Assembly: GCA_963573305.1 (NCBI GenBank)
Contig: OY754332.1
Location: 54,287,559 to 54,351,558, forward strand
Origin: Pyrrhosoma nymphula
Taxonomy: Eukaryota > Arthropoda > Insecta > Odonata > Coenagrionidae
Length of the DNA stretch: 64,000 bases
Direction: 5' to 3'
Shown here: positions 33,680 to 46,199 of the stretch, piece after piece
Position numbering within the stretch: position 1 is the stretch's first letter
How the letters are laid out: each line of letters opens with the position of its first letter
The notes under the pieces: model-generated
Database searches by the model: none
The model's input: the letters and a program-made list of their open reading frames with translations, nothing else
What the model was told of the DNA's origin: nothing
Position numbers and translations under genes: made by a program

Positions 33680-33822
33680 AGCGATTAAAATAAATTCCCT
33701 CTGTTGCCTCCGATTTTGATCTCGCACGCACTTCCCCCGATGCAGTGATCCACGATGATCGCCAAAATATCAAAGATACAGATCCTCAGATCTAGAAGAC
33801 TTAAGAGCGGAGACGAGAAATA
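33680..33822 (+). repeat. diverged direct repeat, copy 1 (AT-shifted)
   Basis: About 140 bp matching 34934-35062, with the shared order TTCAGCGAT, CTCGCACGC, CGATGATCGCC and GAGCGGAGACGAGA. This copy has fewer CpG sites and more A/T than its partner. No coding frame is shared. Confidence 0.55.
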
Positions 33823-33832
33823 GGCGGTTCGA

Positions 33833-33925
33833 CTTGCGTGGGCTACAGAATAGTGTGGTGGCCAATCCCTCCCATCGCGAAGGTTACTGGTTTGAATCCC
33901 GGCCGTGTGAGTGTTTATAGAGTAT
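33833..33925 (+). repeat. tRNA-derived SINE head
   Basis: TAGTGTGGTGGCCAAT acts as an A-box and GGTTTGAATCCCGGCC as a strong B-box, about 35 bases apart. The body after the head is A/T-rich and not clearly bounded. It begins just after the direct repeat copy, so repeat and SINE may belong to one duplicated block. Confidence 0.5.
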
Positions 33926-34282
33926 TCCCTATCCCTACTAAAATCTTACGTTTTCAGTTTTTTTCATTTTCCAAGCGTCAAATCCTTGCTTTTGGTAACA
34001 CTTATACGATTTTTTTTAAGTTGCGCTTTTAAAATTGGTATCGGTGGTACCAAAAGTAAGAAATTGATACTTAGAATACCCAAAACAATGAAAAATTATG
34101 ATCAGAACCCTACTTAGGTTCTTTGTGGAGAGCATTCGAAGATCTTAGGGAGCATTGAACAGTGGACCTTTTGCCGGCCTTCGTTGGGAGGAGGCTAATG
34201 CCGAAGCCAGGTTTTCTCAAGCCATATTCCTTTTCTCAGTTTGTCGATTCAAATTTACAAAGTGAACATTACTATAAAATAA

Positions 34283-34408
34283 TGAGATGTGAACGGCTGC
34301 TGAAGGCCACGATTTAGTGAAGGATATGGGCAAACATGGAAGGGGAAGAAAGAGAATAGGCTTTATGAATGGGATGAAAAAAGTTGAGACGCATGCTTAG
34401 ATGAAGGG
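34283..34408 (+). pseudogene. RTE LINE 3' fragment
   Basis: The nucleotide sequence follows the last coding part of the intact LINE (the GRGRKRIGFMDGMKKGRTYAE region). It reads as GRGRKRIGFMNGMKK in one frame, with a stop soon after. It is only about 125 bases long, with no tail visible. Confidence 0.7.
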
Positions 34409-34929
34409 AAAAATCGATTTTTACCCTCTTCAAATTAAGCCTACCTCAACCGGTAGAAAACACTAATAATTTCAACACCGAGGTGACATTATCACAAAAA
34501 TTCTTTGTAAACTTTCACACTAATTTTTTTTACCAATCTAGGTTTCAGAAAACATTTTCTATTATCAATTTTGTCTGGGTTAATGTTTTCCGGAATATAG
34601 ATCGGTTAAATAAACTCTTGTGAAAATTTGCTATGTATTTTTTGATAAGTTTATTTCTAGCTCATTTTCACATATTGTCCCCCGTCACTTTAAAATTCAT
34701 AACAGTTATTAAAACTTCCCTACATCAAACAACTCGCTCGCAAAAGGTCACAGTTGTTGCTCACCTTCACAGAAACCAACCTGCCAACCAGACCTAGTAC
34801 CGATGTTTTTGTGTATATTACTAGGTGGTTGCTTTCCTTAAATTTGATAGTACATGCTCCAAAGGTAGCATTCCGGGTTATATTGGTGGAGTGAAGTGGA
34901 AATGTTATCTTCCCACTTAGCGTCCCCCT

Positions 34930-35840
34930 CGCTTCAGCGATGGAAAAAATTTACTCCCGTGTGCGACTCCCCTCGCACGCTTCTCCGAATTACTGATTCG
35001 CGATGATCGCCGATACATCAGAGATGTGGATCCCCAGGCGGCGGGAGCGGAGACGAGAGGGGTGGTGGTGCTGGGCTCGCGTGCACCGCGGCGGAGTCGC
35101 TCTCCTGGCAACAACGCGCGCGCCACCACTCTTTTCAATTCCTTCGTTTGGGGCTCATCCTCCTCCGCCCCACGCATCATCTTGCCCCCGATCTCTCTCC
35201 GCCTCCTCGCACACGGGGGCGTCCTCCTGGACTAATGGAGGCGAGTCTTTTCACTCGCCCCCGCGGGTACTCACTCCGGGAGCAGCGCTTCCTCTCCAAA
35301 GCCCCCTCTCCGCCCCTCGACCACCCGACCCTCCCCGTCTTCCCCAACCCTCCCGCCGGCTCCTATTCCCCAACTCCCCCTCCACCACCTCGCCCACCTT
35401 GCAACGCCAAGGGTCGAGGTGTTAAGCCTCGCGTGTTTTCATTAGCGAGTTGAACACGGAGGGAACCCTCCTTGAGAACGAAATAAAGCGAAACGGAAAC
35501 AAGATACTCCATTATTTAACCTCTAATTAGTGAAACGAGCCTGATTTGTCGTGTGGAAAATTGTTCAGGCTCCGCGTGCGTTCGGGTGCTGCGGTGTGTG
35601 TGGTGCGTCCGCCGTTCGGAAAGATTTGCGTCAGAAGTTGTCTTGCATGTCGATGAGAGCGCACGCGTTAGCCCAAAGCTCGGCTGCCGACCGTCGAGCC
35701 AGCGGCATGCTGTGCTTTCACTCGTGTCCTCCCCGTGCCCTCTCCCCATGTGAACATCCTCTCGCGGGAATGCGTTGGGTTTGGAACTCGTTATCACGCG
35801 CGAATTCACATCCACAGCGTCTCTTGCAAGCTACCTGAAG
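34930..35840. other. CpG-rich island
   Basis: Dense in CpG from 34930 to 35440, and again from 35560 to 35840 after a short AT dip. Overlapping frames on both strands show no known domain. It is probably an unmethylated regulatory region or 5' exon whose gene cannot be resolved. Confidence 0.4.
34934..35062 (+). repeat. diverged direct repeat, copy 2 (CpG-rich)
   Basis: Partner of 33680-33822. It forms the left edge of the CpG-rich island and keeps more CG dinucleotides than the other copy. Confidence 0.55.
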
Positions 35841-35859
35841 GTAGTTTGAGCGAAATTTA

Positions 35860-36670
35860 CGAAAATTATGGCGCATTCCTTTCCTATATTTAAAAAGGGG
35901 AATATTTTACCTGAATGGCATTTGTCTGTTTATAAGGTTTTACGAATTTCTTATTACCGTGGTGGAGAACATGAAGAACCCAGAGTCTATACTCTGAGAG
36001 CAAGTTATAATGTTGCTATACCTAAACCAAAAAATGAATTTTTTCGCCTATCGTTTCTTTATCTTGTCTCTAAAATGTTTGTTTCCCTACCTTTTAATAT
36101 AACTGATGTGGATAAAGAACGAACGTTTTTTAAACTTGTTAAGGAATGGTTATTCGAGAACAAAGAGGTGGAATATTTGTTTAAAAGGAATGAGTAAAGT
36201 TCTATTGTTTGGTTAGAGTGACGATACCTGCATTGTTTTATTTTGTGTTGTGCATGTTATGCTTGCCTGTAATTCATTCACTTTATATTCTTTTCCTACG
36301 AAAAGGCTCATGTTACATATTTATGATTTATAATTGGATGAAACTACTACTATCTTGTAATTGGAAGAGATTATAATCAGATTTTTTATGTATTCCGGAA
36401 TTGTCAATGTTTATTTCCATTTTCATTTTCTTTTTGCTATATTTTTTGTATCCACTAATAATTTCTGTAAAGTGATTTGTAATTTGCGGCACAGTGACTG
36501 ATTTTGGTTTTTTTCTACATTGATGTAATTGGTTAGACAAAGAGGAGTCAGTTAACCCCAAACAGGATGTTATCCTAAGCGGAACCTATATCCCTCGTTT
36601 TTGAATTTTTGTAATTTTTAAAGTTAGGTGTATGAGCTTATGCGAGGAACTAATAAATAATAATAATAAA
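35860..36670 (+). mobile_element. 5'-truncated LINE with AATA-rich 3' tail
   Basis: The C-terminal frame is followed by about 460 bases of AT-rich 3' untranslated sequence ending near 36650-36668 in a run of AATA repeats, as expected for a reverse-transcribed end. The left border is the sharp composition change at about 35860. No target-site duplication was confirmed. Confidence 0.45.
35868..36197 (+). CDS. LINE reverse-transcriptase C-terminal frame
   Basis: This uninterrupted 109-codon frame has the character of the last domain of CR1/L2-type LINE proteins: LRASYNVAIPKPKNEFFRLS, then FLYLVSKMFVSLPFNI, then FFKLVKEWLFENKEV. The usual family pattern is a TRSS..L..P..R....SFLY.GPKLWNSLP..I segment followed by FK..LK..L. 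The polymerase domain is absent upstream, because the sequence turns abruptly into the CpG island at about 35860. It is therefore a 5'-truncated insertion and unlikely to be translated as such. Confidence 0.5.
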   Translation: MAHSFPIFKKGNILPEWHLSVYKVLRISYYRGGEHEEPRVYTLRASYNVAIPKPKNEFFRLSFLYLVSKMFVSLPFNITDVDKERTFFKLVKEWLFENKEVEYLFKRNE

Positions 36671-38205
36671 TGTTTCCCTAGTCATAATGGAGACCATATT
36701 CGAATTTTATATTTTAATCTCAGCGTCTGTAAGAAGTGTGAAGTAAACGTTTTAATATTAATGACGCAAAAATATAGTTATGCATGACCAAAATTCTCAG
36801 TAATTAAATAATTATATCTACATAAGTATCTAACTTGACTCATTTTTTCACGCCGTACATTTAGAAAGTCTTCAAAACAGCAGGTTTTTTTGTGATTATA
36901 TAAAAATTACTGTGGTGAGTAATTTATTATTTTTTATAAATAGTTGAGAGAAAATAGAAACTACACAACTTTAGGTTTTTGGCGTTATCTAGGTCCTATT
37001 CATTCTTAATTTTTCAATATTATTCCTTTGGAATGCGCAGCTGTTACCAATCCCAGATAAAACAGCTTGTATTTCCAGGCATATTGCTCGAAAGGTAGTC
37101 AGGTAAGGGTTTAATATTTGGATAACATTGGAAATATGAGAGTTTTTTAAAATTTAAAATGAGGTCAAATTCAAAAAATTCTAGGTGAAATAATTTGTTG
37201 CTCAAACTACCCTAAGGGTGTGTGGTTGGGGTGAATTTGCACCGAACATAAACCACTTAATATTCTGAAGAAGACTTAGGAAGTACGAGAGTTAATGAAG
37301 CATCAAGTAAATATTTTGATATGAGAGTAATGCACCAAGCAATGTAGAGGTGCTGTTAGTTACACTTGCAAAATACGTTATTTCATTAAATAGCGATGTA
37401 ACTAATAAGCTGCACTATTTGTTGAATGTATAAAAATAAATTCTTAAAGGTTATGTTTGTCATTAATGGGGCTCGGAGAAAATAGTATTTAAAACCTGTT
37501 TGTTCTACAATATATAATTACCCTAATTTTTTGCTCATTGTATGTCGGTGTTTGTGAAACATTTATGGTGTCGTCAGTTGAATATATGGACATAGAATAT
37601 AATCAATAGGTTTTGCCTAAATTTTGACAAAGCTCTGAATTAGACACGCACCAGTGAAACTTTGTGGTAATTCATTATAGGGATCATTTTACACACTTAA
37701 GACTTTTACACACCACCAAAGGTAAACAGACACTAACTGGGGTTTCATTCAAGCATGGCATAGCATTTAATTGAAATTAATCGTGTTCTTTATAATACAG
37801 GTATTTAGGATTTGTAGCTTCAGGGCTACATGTCCACTCTTAGCATTGCTTTTCAAATGCAAGTGACAATCGCATATCACTCGGTATTCCTATTTTTTCC
37901 ATGTCTCCTCTTAATCAGGTATTACGCTATAATTTGGAAATGGTATCCCTATCGGGAAATTTTTTACCAATAGTTCTGGATCCTTCATGGATGCCTTTCC
38001 ACGAGCTGAGAATAAATCACTTCCCACATTTCTCAAAGTATGAGAAATAATTTTATTAAAAAATAACTTTATGCAAGGTAATTAAATTTGAGCATTCTTT
38101 CTGTACTTTATTCTCTTAATCAACATAATCCAATATTTATTTAGCAGAAACCATAATTTACTTTGCGTTCCGTTTCATTTTACGGAGTTTACACGTGACC
38201 CAAAA
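36671..38205. other. gene-free AT-rich stretch
   Basis: No open frame of note and no clear repeat structure. Confidence 0.5.
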
Positions 38206-38211
38206 AATGGA

Positions 38212-38290
38212 ACATGGTGGTTAACATCGGACGCGGCATACTTGCAGACTCTTCGGTTGCATTCCGGGTTGCTATCCGCTCGGCCCTACA
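38212..38290 (+). repeat. tRNA-like SINE head
   Basis: GTGGTTAACATCGGACGCGG resembles a D-arm/A-box, and CGGTTGCATTCCGGGT a B-box about 30 bases later. The body is not bounded. Confidence 0.38.
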
Positions 38291-40815
38291 GAATCCTCAG
38301 AATACCCGGCATTTTTCCGTGTTTGCCGACGTAATTGCTTCCATTTAATCACGTCTCGCGTAGCTTTTGTGTCTGAAAAAGAGTGAAAATAAAATCTAAC
38401 GGAATATTTTTAATGTTTCTTGGAAAAAGATACCCTTGTTGTGAATTAATGCACTTGTTTGATATTACGTGTTCGAATATTTGAGTGAGGCATTCTTTTT
38501 TTTCTTCATGGACTTATATTACAGTAATTACCACTCAGAAGTGTAAATACAAAAAGAGATGAAAGCTCTCAGCTTACGCCATTTCATCTTGGCTTCAAAT
38601 GGCACAAATCGACACGGTACGTGGCCCAATGAGACAAAAAGATTAATACAAAGAGGCTAGCAGAATAATACTATGAGTTCAAACATCAATAAATATTAAT
38701 ATATATATTATCAACATATAATCAATAAATAAATCGAAATAAAAGACGGCTTCAATTAAGAAAATGAAAAGGAAAATCACATTACTGCTTGCCCGAAAAA
38801 AAAGAACTAGTTTGGTTTTTAATATCGGAATTATCTTAAATTACACTCAATCAATAACATCAAAAAGGCCAAAGAATTTTCATGGCCATCACAAAGGCAG
38901 TTAAAATAACAACTAATCTCACTTTAATATATGAAATTATTTATAACTTTGTGAAATCCACACTTTTTTATTTTTGCCTTTGTCTGTTATTTTTATTTTG
39001 TTTGTTATTTGCATCACTATAAAATGGCATCATGGTGTATGTAGTCTATTCTAAAATAAATAAATGCATAATTATTCTTCTACACTTTTTCATTCTCACC
39101 TAAATAAAATGGCAAAAATGGTAAAGAGTGGAATTTACTAAGTGATAAACCATTTCATATGATTCAGTTCCACTATGTAAAGCCTGAAACAAATAATTGT
39201 ATTCACATGAGCAGCCTTTTTATACGGAAACACAAAAAGGTGATATCTGGTGTTGTATTTCCTATCACACGCACTTCCGCGGCTGGCAGACCACGACGCA
39301 GACATGTATTCACTTTCTTTCAACAAACCGTTTACCGTTAGTGAAGGATGAATTCGCTAAGCTCCTGGTTTTTAAAAATCTATAGAATGTGAGCCATTTT
39401 TTTTTTCAACTCAGGCAAAGCAATTTCTTTTAGACAGAGACCTCGCTTTGAGAACGTAATCTGGGTGATTCACCCGCGTTGAAGCAAGCGCCTTCAGTAG
39501 CACGTAAACGCTCTTGGAGAGGTTCTTTGCGCATGGATACGCTCTCTTCTGCAGCCCGCGTGGAGCTCGGGGACTAAACACAACGCCATCTGTCGGGAGA
39601 GCTCTTTCCCTCCCGTCGACGACTCGAGAGAGCTAGTGAGAGAGAGAGAAAATCTCGCCGTGAGAATGAGTTTCGTTTTACTGTTTTCCGCCCTTCGTTA
39701 AGAGAAAGCTTATGCCGACGCCTGAGCCAATCCCGAGCCCTCCTCCGCCCTTATCTCTTTCCTACCCGGAAAAGGAAAGCAAAAAAATCTCTCGGTTCTT
39801 CCTCAGCTTTCCTGCGTCTCTTCGAAAGTGGAGAAATAATTTTATATAAAATGTATCTTCATTATTTTCCTCCTCCTCGTATGTTTATCAGTTCGAGCAT
39901 CTTTCTAACTTGAGCTTGTACACTACCAAATGGACATTTTAGATAAGTTTTCTAGGCATAAATGAACTATACAAAGTATTTTCCACAACTTCAGTGACAT
40001 GCCTTTTGATGAAAGCGCATTAATCTCCAAGCTGTGATAGTGATGCGTAATTTTTTATTGTATAAAGTTACCTCTCTACAGACAATTTTGTGTGCGGTAA
40101 GTGGCACTAGCATGGGTACCAACCAAATAGGAACCTTATTAGACTATAAAAGGTAAAACAAGCTAATTAGTAAATGTCAGTGTTGTTATTAAAAACAGCC
40201 AAATTTCATGACTCGAACCCCACTTTATTTTTAAATCTTTGTATTCGAAATGCTGAATAACCATCAATGAATGTGTAACCCTTCCAACCATTCATCATTC
40301 CAATTGCTAGCTATGAATATTTAGAGAAAGTAGATTTTGAGCTGATAGGGGAAAATTCGTGATAGTCGGTGGGTACTATTTGTCTTCTAAGTCATTCTTC
40401 CAGCTTGTCTCTGTAGCAGACCTTCGTCCTCCGGTAGTTCTTAAGGGATGCTTTCACATGAGCAACAGAAACTAGAGAAGACCTAGGAATGCTAGTGGAT
40501 CGTTGGTTAGATAGTTATTTGGAAGAGATGTTGGGGCAAAAATCGGAATGGGATCGACAGTTGAGGTCCCTTGTATCAATTAGGAACACTGGATGGATTG
40601 GCAAGACTAGGGTCACCTGGGGAATGGAGGGAGGTCGAATAACCCGACGTCAGCGCTAGCCATATCTTAGCATGAAGTGCCAAGCGGCCCAGAGTTTAAC
40701 GTCCCGTCCGACGACAAGGGGTGCTAAACTTGAAGTTCTCTCTACTTAGCCAACAGACAAGGAATTTGGATTCCATTGAAAAATTCTCCGCCGCGCCTGC
40801 GTTTCATTTTTATGC
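38291..40815. other. no recognisable gene
   Basis: AT-rich except for 39430-39800, which is moderately GC-rich with GAGAGAGAGA runs. Nothing in it resembles a known coding region. The block at 40380-40740 is closer to average composition but shows no family motif. Confidence 0.4.
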
Positions 40816-40819
40816 TTCG

Positions 40820-40985
40820 GAGGAAGTGGGGTGATTCCCTTCTCCACTAGCCTTAAGGTCGTGGGTTCGAATTCCTCTTGGGTGGTTTTTCACCATCTGG
40901 GACATGGTTGAGTGTGTTCTTCCAAATATATATTTAATTGGTCGTAAATGTCGAAAGCTGTGGCTAATAAATAAAAAAAGAGTAT
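40820..40985 (+). repeat. tRNA-derived SINE
   Basis: A head with GAGGAAGTGGGGTGATTCCC (A-box region) and GTGGGTTCGAATTCCTC (strong B-box) is followed by TGGGTGGTTTTTCACCATCT, then an AT-rich body ending in an A-rich AATAAATAAAAAA tail. The head and the first part of the body match the SINE inside the piggyBac element at 58754-58938, so both are one family. The length of about 165 bp suits a SINE. Confidence 0.72.
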
Positions 40986-40999
40986 CCCTTACATTAGAA

Positions 41000-41905
41000 A
41001 AATGCAAACATTCAGAAGATTCCGGCGATGGCGTGTGAAATTTCATCATATCGTTGAAAAATTCAATTTTCCAAAAACTTAATAAATAAAACTTAAACTG
41101 CAACCCAGGTTTCAATAATATATTGCATAATCTAAATGTGAAAATGTGAGTAAAGCAGCTTCCTTATCCAATCACTCTAGACGTAAGGTAGCTAGCTACT
41201 TTTCTACGATCAGATGATGTAGTATCATCGAAACCTAGATGGTAATTAAGGTTTTAATTATTTATTTCTGGACAATTTTAATTAGTTATTTAATCGTAAG
41301 AAAAATATTAGCTAAATCCATACTCACTGCTAGTAAAAACTTTCGCAATTAGTGACCATCAGGGTACGCGTGTCATAGGTTGGGAAAAATAGGACAAAAA
41401 GAAAGGTCCGGCATACTCTGAGGAAGAGTTTGGTTTGATCTTGATTTTCTCAGACCTTCCTCGGTGGAAATTCAAGGTGACTGAATCTGTAGGAAAATTT
41501 AATACTTTTCACAAAAGGTTTATTTGCTATCAGCCGGATTGATGATGTCATATTTTCCATTAAACCGGTCGACAACAAAAACTCTACTCTGAATGTTTCT
41601 AAGTTATTTTACTGATTCAGAGTCACCTACCCCTTTTCATCCTTCTATCTTTCCATAGTTCTGCGTTGCGCTCCCTCGGATAGTAACCGCACCCCGTTCT
41701 ATGAGTCCTCGAGTGAAGCAGCACCGACCCAAAATCATCGCACAGCCATGCTCAGTTGAAGCTCCTTTTCTTTGGGCGTAAAAATGTTCCCGAGTTGGGT
41801 CTTGGTGCAAGCTTTGCGATTCATGGCATGTTTCAAAGACATGAATAACTCCCCATCCACTTCTGAGGACCACTCATTCTTGCTGAGTGGTCCCCGGCGG
41901 TTGAG
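41000..41905. other. no recognisable gene
   Basis: AT-rich until about 41640, then average composition. A 78-codon minus-strand frame (41637-41873) matches nothing I know. The last part could belong to the BEL/Pao remnant that follows. Confidence 0.4.
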
Positions 41906-41908
41906 CGG

Positions 41909-42300
41909 TTGGTTTTATTAACACGCCTCCCTTATTTGGGAGATGCACGCGATATTATGAAGAGGGGATCTCTTATCCCAAAAGCGTTGGGTCGTTTACG
42001 CCCATTCATCGACTTAACGGGATTAATAAGGGTGGTCGGTAGATTTACGAAGTGTTATGATGCCCTCTTCAACAAAGCAGCCGCTTTAATTGCCTAAGGA
42101 TGCTCATTTATCAAAATTTTGTGTGGGTCATTACCGCTTGGATTTCCTACGTGGTGGTACTAGAACCATTGGAGCAACGGTTTCGCGCCAATTTTGGATT
42201 CCTTCTTTCGAAAGGGCAATTCACTCGTATGTGTCTCGTAATGAGTGGTTTTTTGTTATTATCGTGGGAATTCTCTCAAGCTTATTCAGACCTATGTAAA
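41909..42300 (+). pseudogene. BEL/Pao retrotransposon pol fragment (integrase N-terminus)
   Basis: The frame at 41909-42097 gives ALGRLRPFIDLTGLIRVVGR, the usual BEL/Pao linker before integrase (L.PF.D..GLIRVGGR). A frameshift leads to 42090-42299, which gives LPKDAHLSKFCVGHYRLDFL and then GGTRTIGATVSRQFWIPS and RAIHSYVSR. These carry the His-x-His zinc-site spacing and the QFWI segment of the integrase N-terminal domain. The Cys pair expected next is not readable. No reverse transcriptase, protease or LTR was found. Confidence 0.78.
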
Positions 42301-42329
42301 TTTAAGCTCATACCCAACAAATAAAGAAT

Positions 42330-44495
42330 ATCTCCAATGATTATAGATTCATATTTCTAGGATCTGCAGCTCAAAAAATGGGTCATTTCAAAATGCAAAT
42401 CTTAGTCTATTTATTTCCTTTAAGGATGTTGTTCTTGATTTGGCCACTACTTCCATACTAGAATTTTAATGCTGCATTAAGATGTTGATGAGGCTGACTG
42501 ACTTGCTGAAATGGCTCTTTGGCGTCGTAGTCATTTGCTAACTACCATTGGAAGAACTTATTCGGTCAAAACTCTAGAGATAATGAACCAAAGTGGTGGT
42601 TAAAAAATTCCATATCTCATTTCCCATTAAAATATTATTACATACGTATTCATGCTATTATTTATACCTACTTCTTGTTTTGAATAGACAAATATTTTAA
42701 TTATTTTAAGTAAAAGTGGGGAGTCGGTAAGCATGCTGGAGGGAAAGTTTTCGTATTATTCGGCAATAAATTCTTTAACTTCTCATGCCTTTATAACTTA
42801 TTTTCGTTTGCTTGGGATTTACACATTCGATATCAATTAGAGTGAATATTTAGCTCTATGATCATTGGAGATCGATGGAAAAGAGAAATACCTCTATACT
42901 TCGGAGTAATTTTATTTCTATATGCTAAATGAAATGAAATTCTTTGATTAAAATAATAATTTTTCTGACACAGGAATATTTCCACATCACGGGTAGTAAT
43001 GAAACAATGCCTCAGATATGCTGCTACACTCATTATTAACCAACAGTATTTTCGAAAGAATCGCCTTATAGAGCGTCAATCATTTTGTATTTGGGTCCAG
43101 GATTTTTTGGCTGAAACTTTTATTTAGCTTTTGCCAGGGCATTAATTTCAGTGCATGATCACTTTTTAGTCCGTAAAAGTATAGATTGCGACAAACAACG
43201 GCGTAAAATGTTCCCCAAGGCTGGTTTTGGAATCAGTAATGAAAGAAAAATCGTACTACGATAAATTAACGTGAGCCTCGAAGGCCGATAATGTCCATAT
43301 GGCTTTTGAGAAGATGTACGTATTGTTGAGGATTTTAAACATGGAACAAGGATAAAAAATCAATAATGGAATAATACAGGTATAGTTGACTAGGATTTCA
43401 GTTGACATTTATAGTGGTAAATATTATCATTGTAGGACTGCTAAAATTTAATCCGTGGTTCTTCGGTACTCTTTGGTAAATCTGTCGAATCCGGGTAATC
43501 TTTTCAAGCCCAAATCCTTATTCCCACTATTTACTAATCCCTTGCTCTCCCTCAACGAACCACTTAATCTAGTGCTCCCTATCAAACGTCACTCACAGTT
43601 TCGTTTTATCTTAGCATGAGTAAAATCCATCAGGTTCTCATTTAGTCCAGCCAGCAACCATCGCAGCCACACAGGTAATACTTTCCTCTTTTTTGGTCTC
43701 CTGTGATCCATCTCGTTCACTGGTATGCATTCATCACTGGAAACCCTCTCCAACACCAGGTCTCCAAGGCTTCTCCACCCATCTGGCAACTGTACTCCGG
43801 TGGACAAAGTCTTTGACCCGTCGAGTGCTATACTCCACGTCAAGGTTTACACGTAGCACTTCCTTATCTCAAACCGCGCATTATTTGAGCACGGCAGTGG
43901 TCTCTCCTGAATGGACGCCCTTGGTCCGGTTCGCCGCGCTCTTTCCACCACTTGTGACGTTGCTCCCGAGGCGGGTGAACGATGCCACTCGCTTCAACTT
44001 CTCCCCTCGCTTTAGAGGAGCGTGTACGTCCAGTTTCCCTCTCTCGGAGTCAATGATATTGGTTACCTTCGCATAAAATTCCACATAACCCATAGTGTTA
44101 AAGTACCAACTTAATCTAGAGCATCTGAAGAAGTAATTTTCCTTCTTTCGATGTCATAACTGAAATGTATACAGTATATGTCTTCTGCCATAATTCTATT
44201 CATGCGAGATAGACACTTCACTCAGTCATGCTAATATGTGAAACATGCAAAACGATTACAGAATTAAGAATAAATGATACATAAATAATTATATAAGCAT
44301 ATTAGACAGGAATGAGGTAAATATAAAAAGTATTAAAAAAGAACGCTAACTATTGCTACCATTTACATTATTGATGGCTTTTATCTGTGGTATTATACCC
44401 GGATAAATGACAGTTTAAATCCGCACTTGCTGCTATCCATCTTTATAATTTAATACATGTGATATAAACTACCACTCTGGCATTAAGTTTTTAAT
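42330..44495. other. no recognisable gene
   Basis: AT-rich to 43430. The segment 43580-44090 is of average composition, with frames of 127 codons (plus) and 84 and 70 codons (minus) that show no known motif. A decayed exon or element cannot be excluded. Confidence 0.4.
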
Positions 44496-44499
44496 ATGT

Positions 44500-45060
44500 T
44501 CTTAACTTCTTCGGAGAAGTAGTTCGTCTCAAATGTATAAAGGAGATTATGCCTCTTCTTTTACCTACGCTCTGATATCGATTCCAATCCCGCTTCTTCT
44601 AATTGCCTCGAGACACTGCTAGGCTTATCATTGATTCTTTTTATAAAGCTAGCTGCTCGTCACTGTTCGCTACCTAATTCATATATCCAGCCCGCTTCAT
44701 AAGGATCCCAAATGCTAGCAACGTATTCTAGGTGGGAGAAAAAACTGCAATATTTATTTTCCTTTCACATTTCCTTAATATTCTTCAAATAATTGCTATA
44801 TTTCTGTTAGCTCGACCTTCATTATTATAAATGAGTTTTCTTCTGAGTATTTCCTTAGTCATTGTGAAGCCTAAATACTTTAGTTGCTTAGGTTTCCTAT
44901 GAAACGTTTTTCGGCGACCATTTTGCCATAAATATTTTATCAGCCCACTAGACTAATCTTTGGCCTACGGTAATTTTTAATAGCTACGAGTATGATTCAG
45001 AAATATTATTCTACCATAGTTGCAGTCTATTTTGAGGTGTTCAAGTAATGCTAGAATATT
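44500..45060 (-). pseudogene. CR1-like reverse transcriptase C-terminal fragment
   Basis: From about 45060 downward the minus strand shows a worn region after motif C, then RKPKQLKYLGFTMTKE (the VKYLGVTI segment), HLEYVASIWDPYEAGYMN (the HLEYAASIWDP segment) and SRQLEEAGLESISERRKK (the LGWEPLETRR segment). All three anchors lie in the same order as in the CR1 copy at 62520-63630. Stops and frameshifts are common. No GTAGAT tail follows, and the wording differs, so this is a separate CR1 family. Confidence 0.68.
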
Positions 45061-45738
45061 GTTCCGCTTACCATTTCCTTCTCCCTTTAAATGAATGTCA
45101 TCAAATTTTGACCATTTACCAATGGCAGAGTATAGCCGGATTTATTTGGTTCCTGGTCTTTTCCTAGTCAAGCCAAAGTTCTGTCATTACGGAACAAAAG
45201 GACTTCTGCTCTCGACCCCCCTCCGATCCGGTAAATCCCTGGATGCCTTTGCCTATGAGCAGACCAATGCCAAATCGAATTAAAAGTCAGTGTCTTACCA
45301 AAAAGAAGTAATAGAATACTTTAAAATGGCACGAATATCTAACTCGAAGGACTTACGTCTAACCTGGCTATGGATCTCAAAGTAGGACAAAAGTGCTAAA
45401 ATGTAAGAGATGAACTGCCAAATAGTTATTTTTTTCCCCACTGAATGCACGGTCACAGAGTGAAACGCCAGTGCAGTAGAAAAAGTCCTCCTTTCCGCTC
45501 TTATTTTTCTCTCTTTGCCATTTCATTTTCATCTTATGACTGGAGATCGGTCGATCCTTTTCTCAAGTCATTCGTTTTTTACTCGTGGCAATATGAACTT
45601 AAGTATTTGGAAACCATATATATTTATCACTGTACATATGCATCATCTGTCACGAAGGAACCAGACATATTCAAAAGTTCAGGCGGCATTAGCTGGGATT
45701 TGTAGGTTATGAGAAAAGATGCTCAATCTTCCAACAAT

Positions 45739-46189
45739 TACCGTATTTCTCCGAATGTAAGCCTCACTTTTTTCCCGATTTTGGGGCCTCAAAATCTGGG
45801 TGCGGCTAAAATTCAAGAACTTTATTAAAAAATCGTAAAAATGACCGATTTGAGCAAACCAGCCATTCATATTCACGCGGACGCCAGCTAAACTCGCCTA
45901 AGCCACGGGGAAAGTAAGAAATAACAAAAAAAAAAAGAAAAAAAAAGGTCAAATTGGTGCAAAATTTATTCATATATTTAAGGATAATATAGGTAACATT
46001 GTGTCACAGTCGCATAGAAAATGTAAAAACAGATATAAAATTCCAATGCCTAATACTGTAGATAGTACGGGATGCACTAAAAATTGTGTGGTTTAAATTC
46101 GCGTATTAACTTTTTTCCCTGTTTGAGTCCCCAAAAACGGGATGTGGCTTATATTCGAGCGCGGCATATATATTCAGATAAATACGGTA
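45739..46189. mobile_element. TA-flanked inverted-repeat element (MITE-like)
   Basis: The left end TACCGTATTTCTCCGAATGT and the right end, read inward from 46189 (TACCGTATTTATCTGAATAT), are inverted copies. Similarity continues with (G)TAAGCC...TTTTGGGGCCTCAAA against ATAAGCC...TTTTGGGGACTCAAA. TA dinucleotides sit at both borders (45739-45740 and 46188-46189), which suits a Tc1/mariner-type target. The 447-bp interior has no transposase frame, and an A-rich tract lies at 45926-45948. It is probably non-autonomous. Confidence 0.72.
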
Positions 46190-46199
46190 GAAAAAACTT

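Noticed and set aside
43589..44093. Overlapping frames of 70-127 codons on both strands
   Set aside because: No family resemblance, and no frame clearly dominates.
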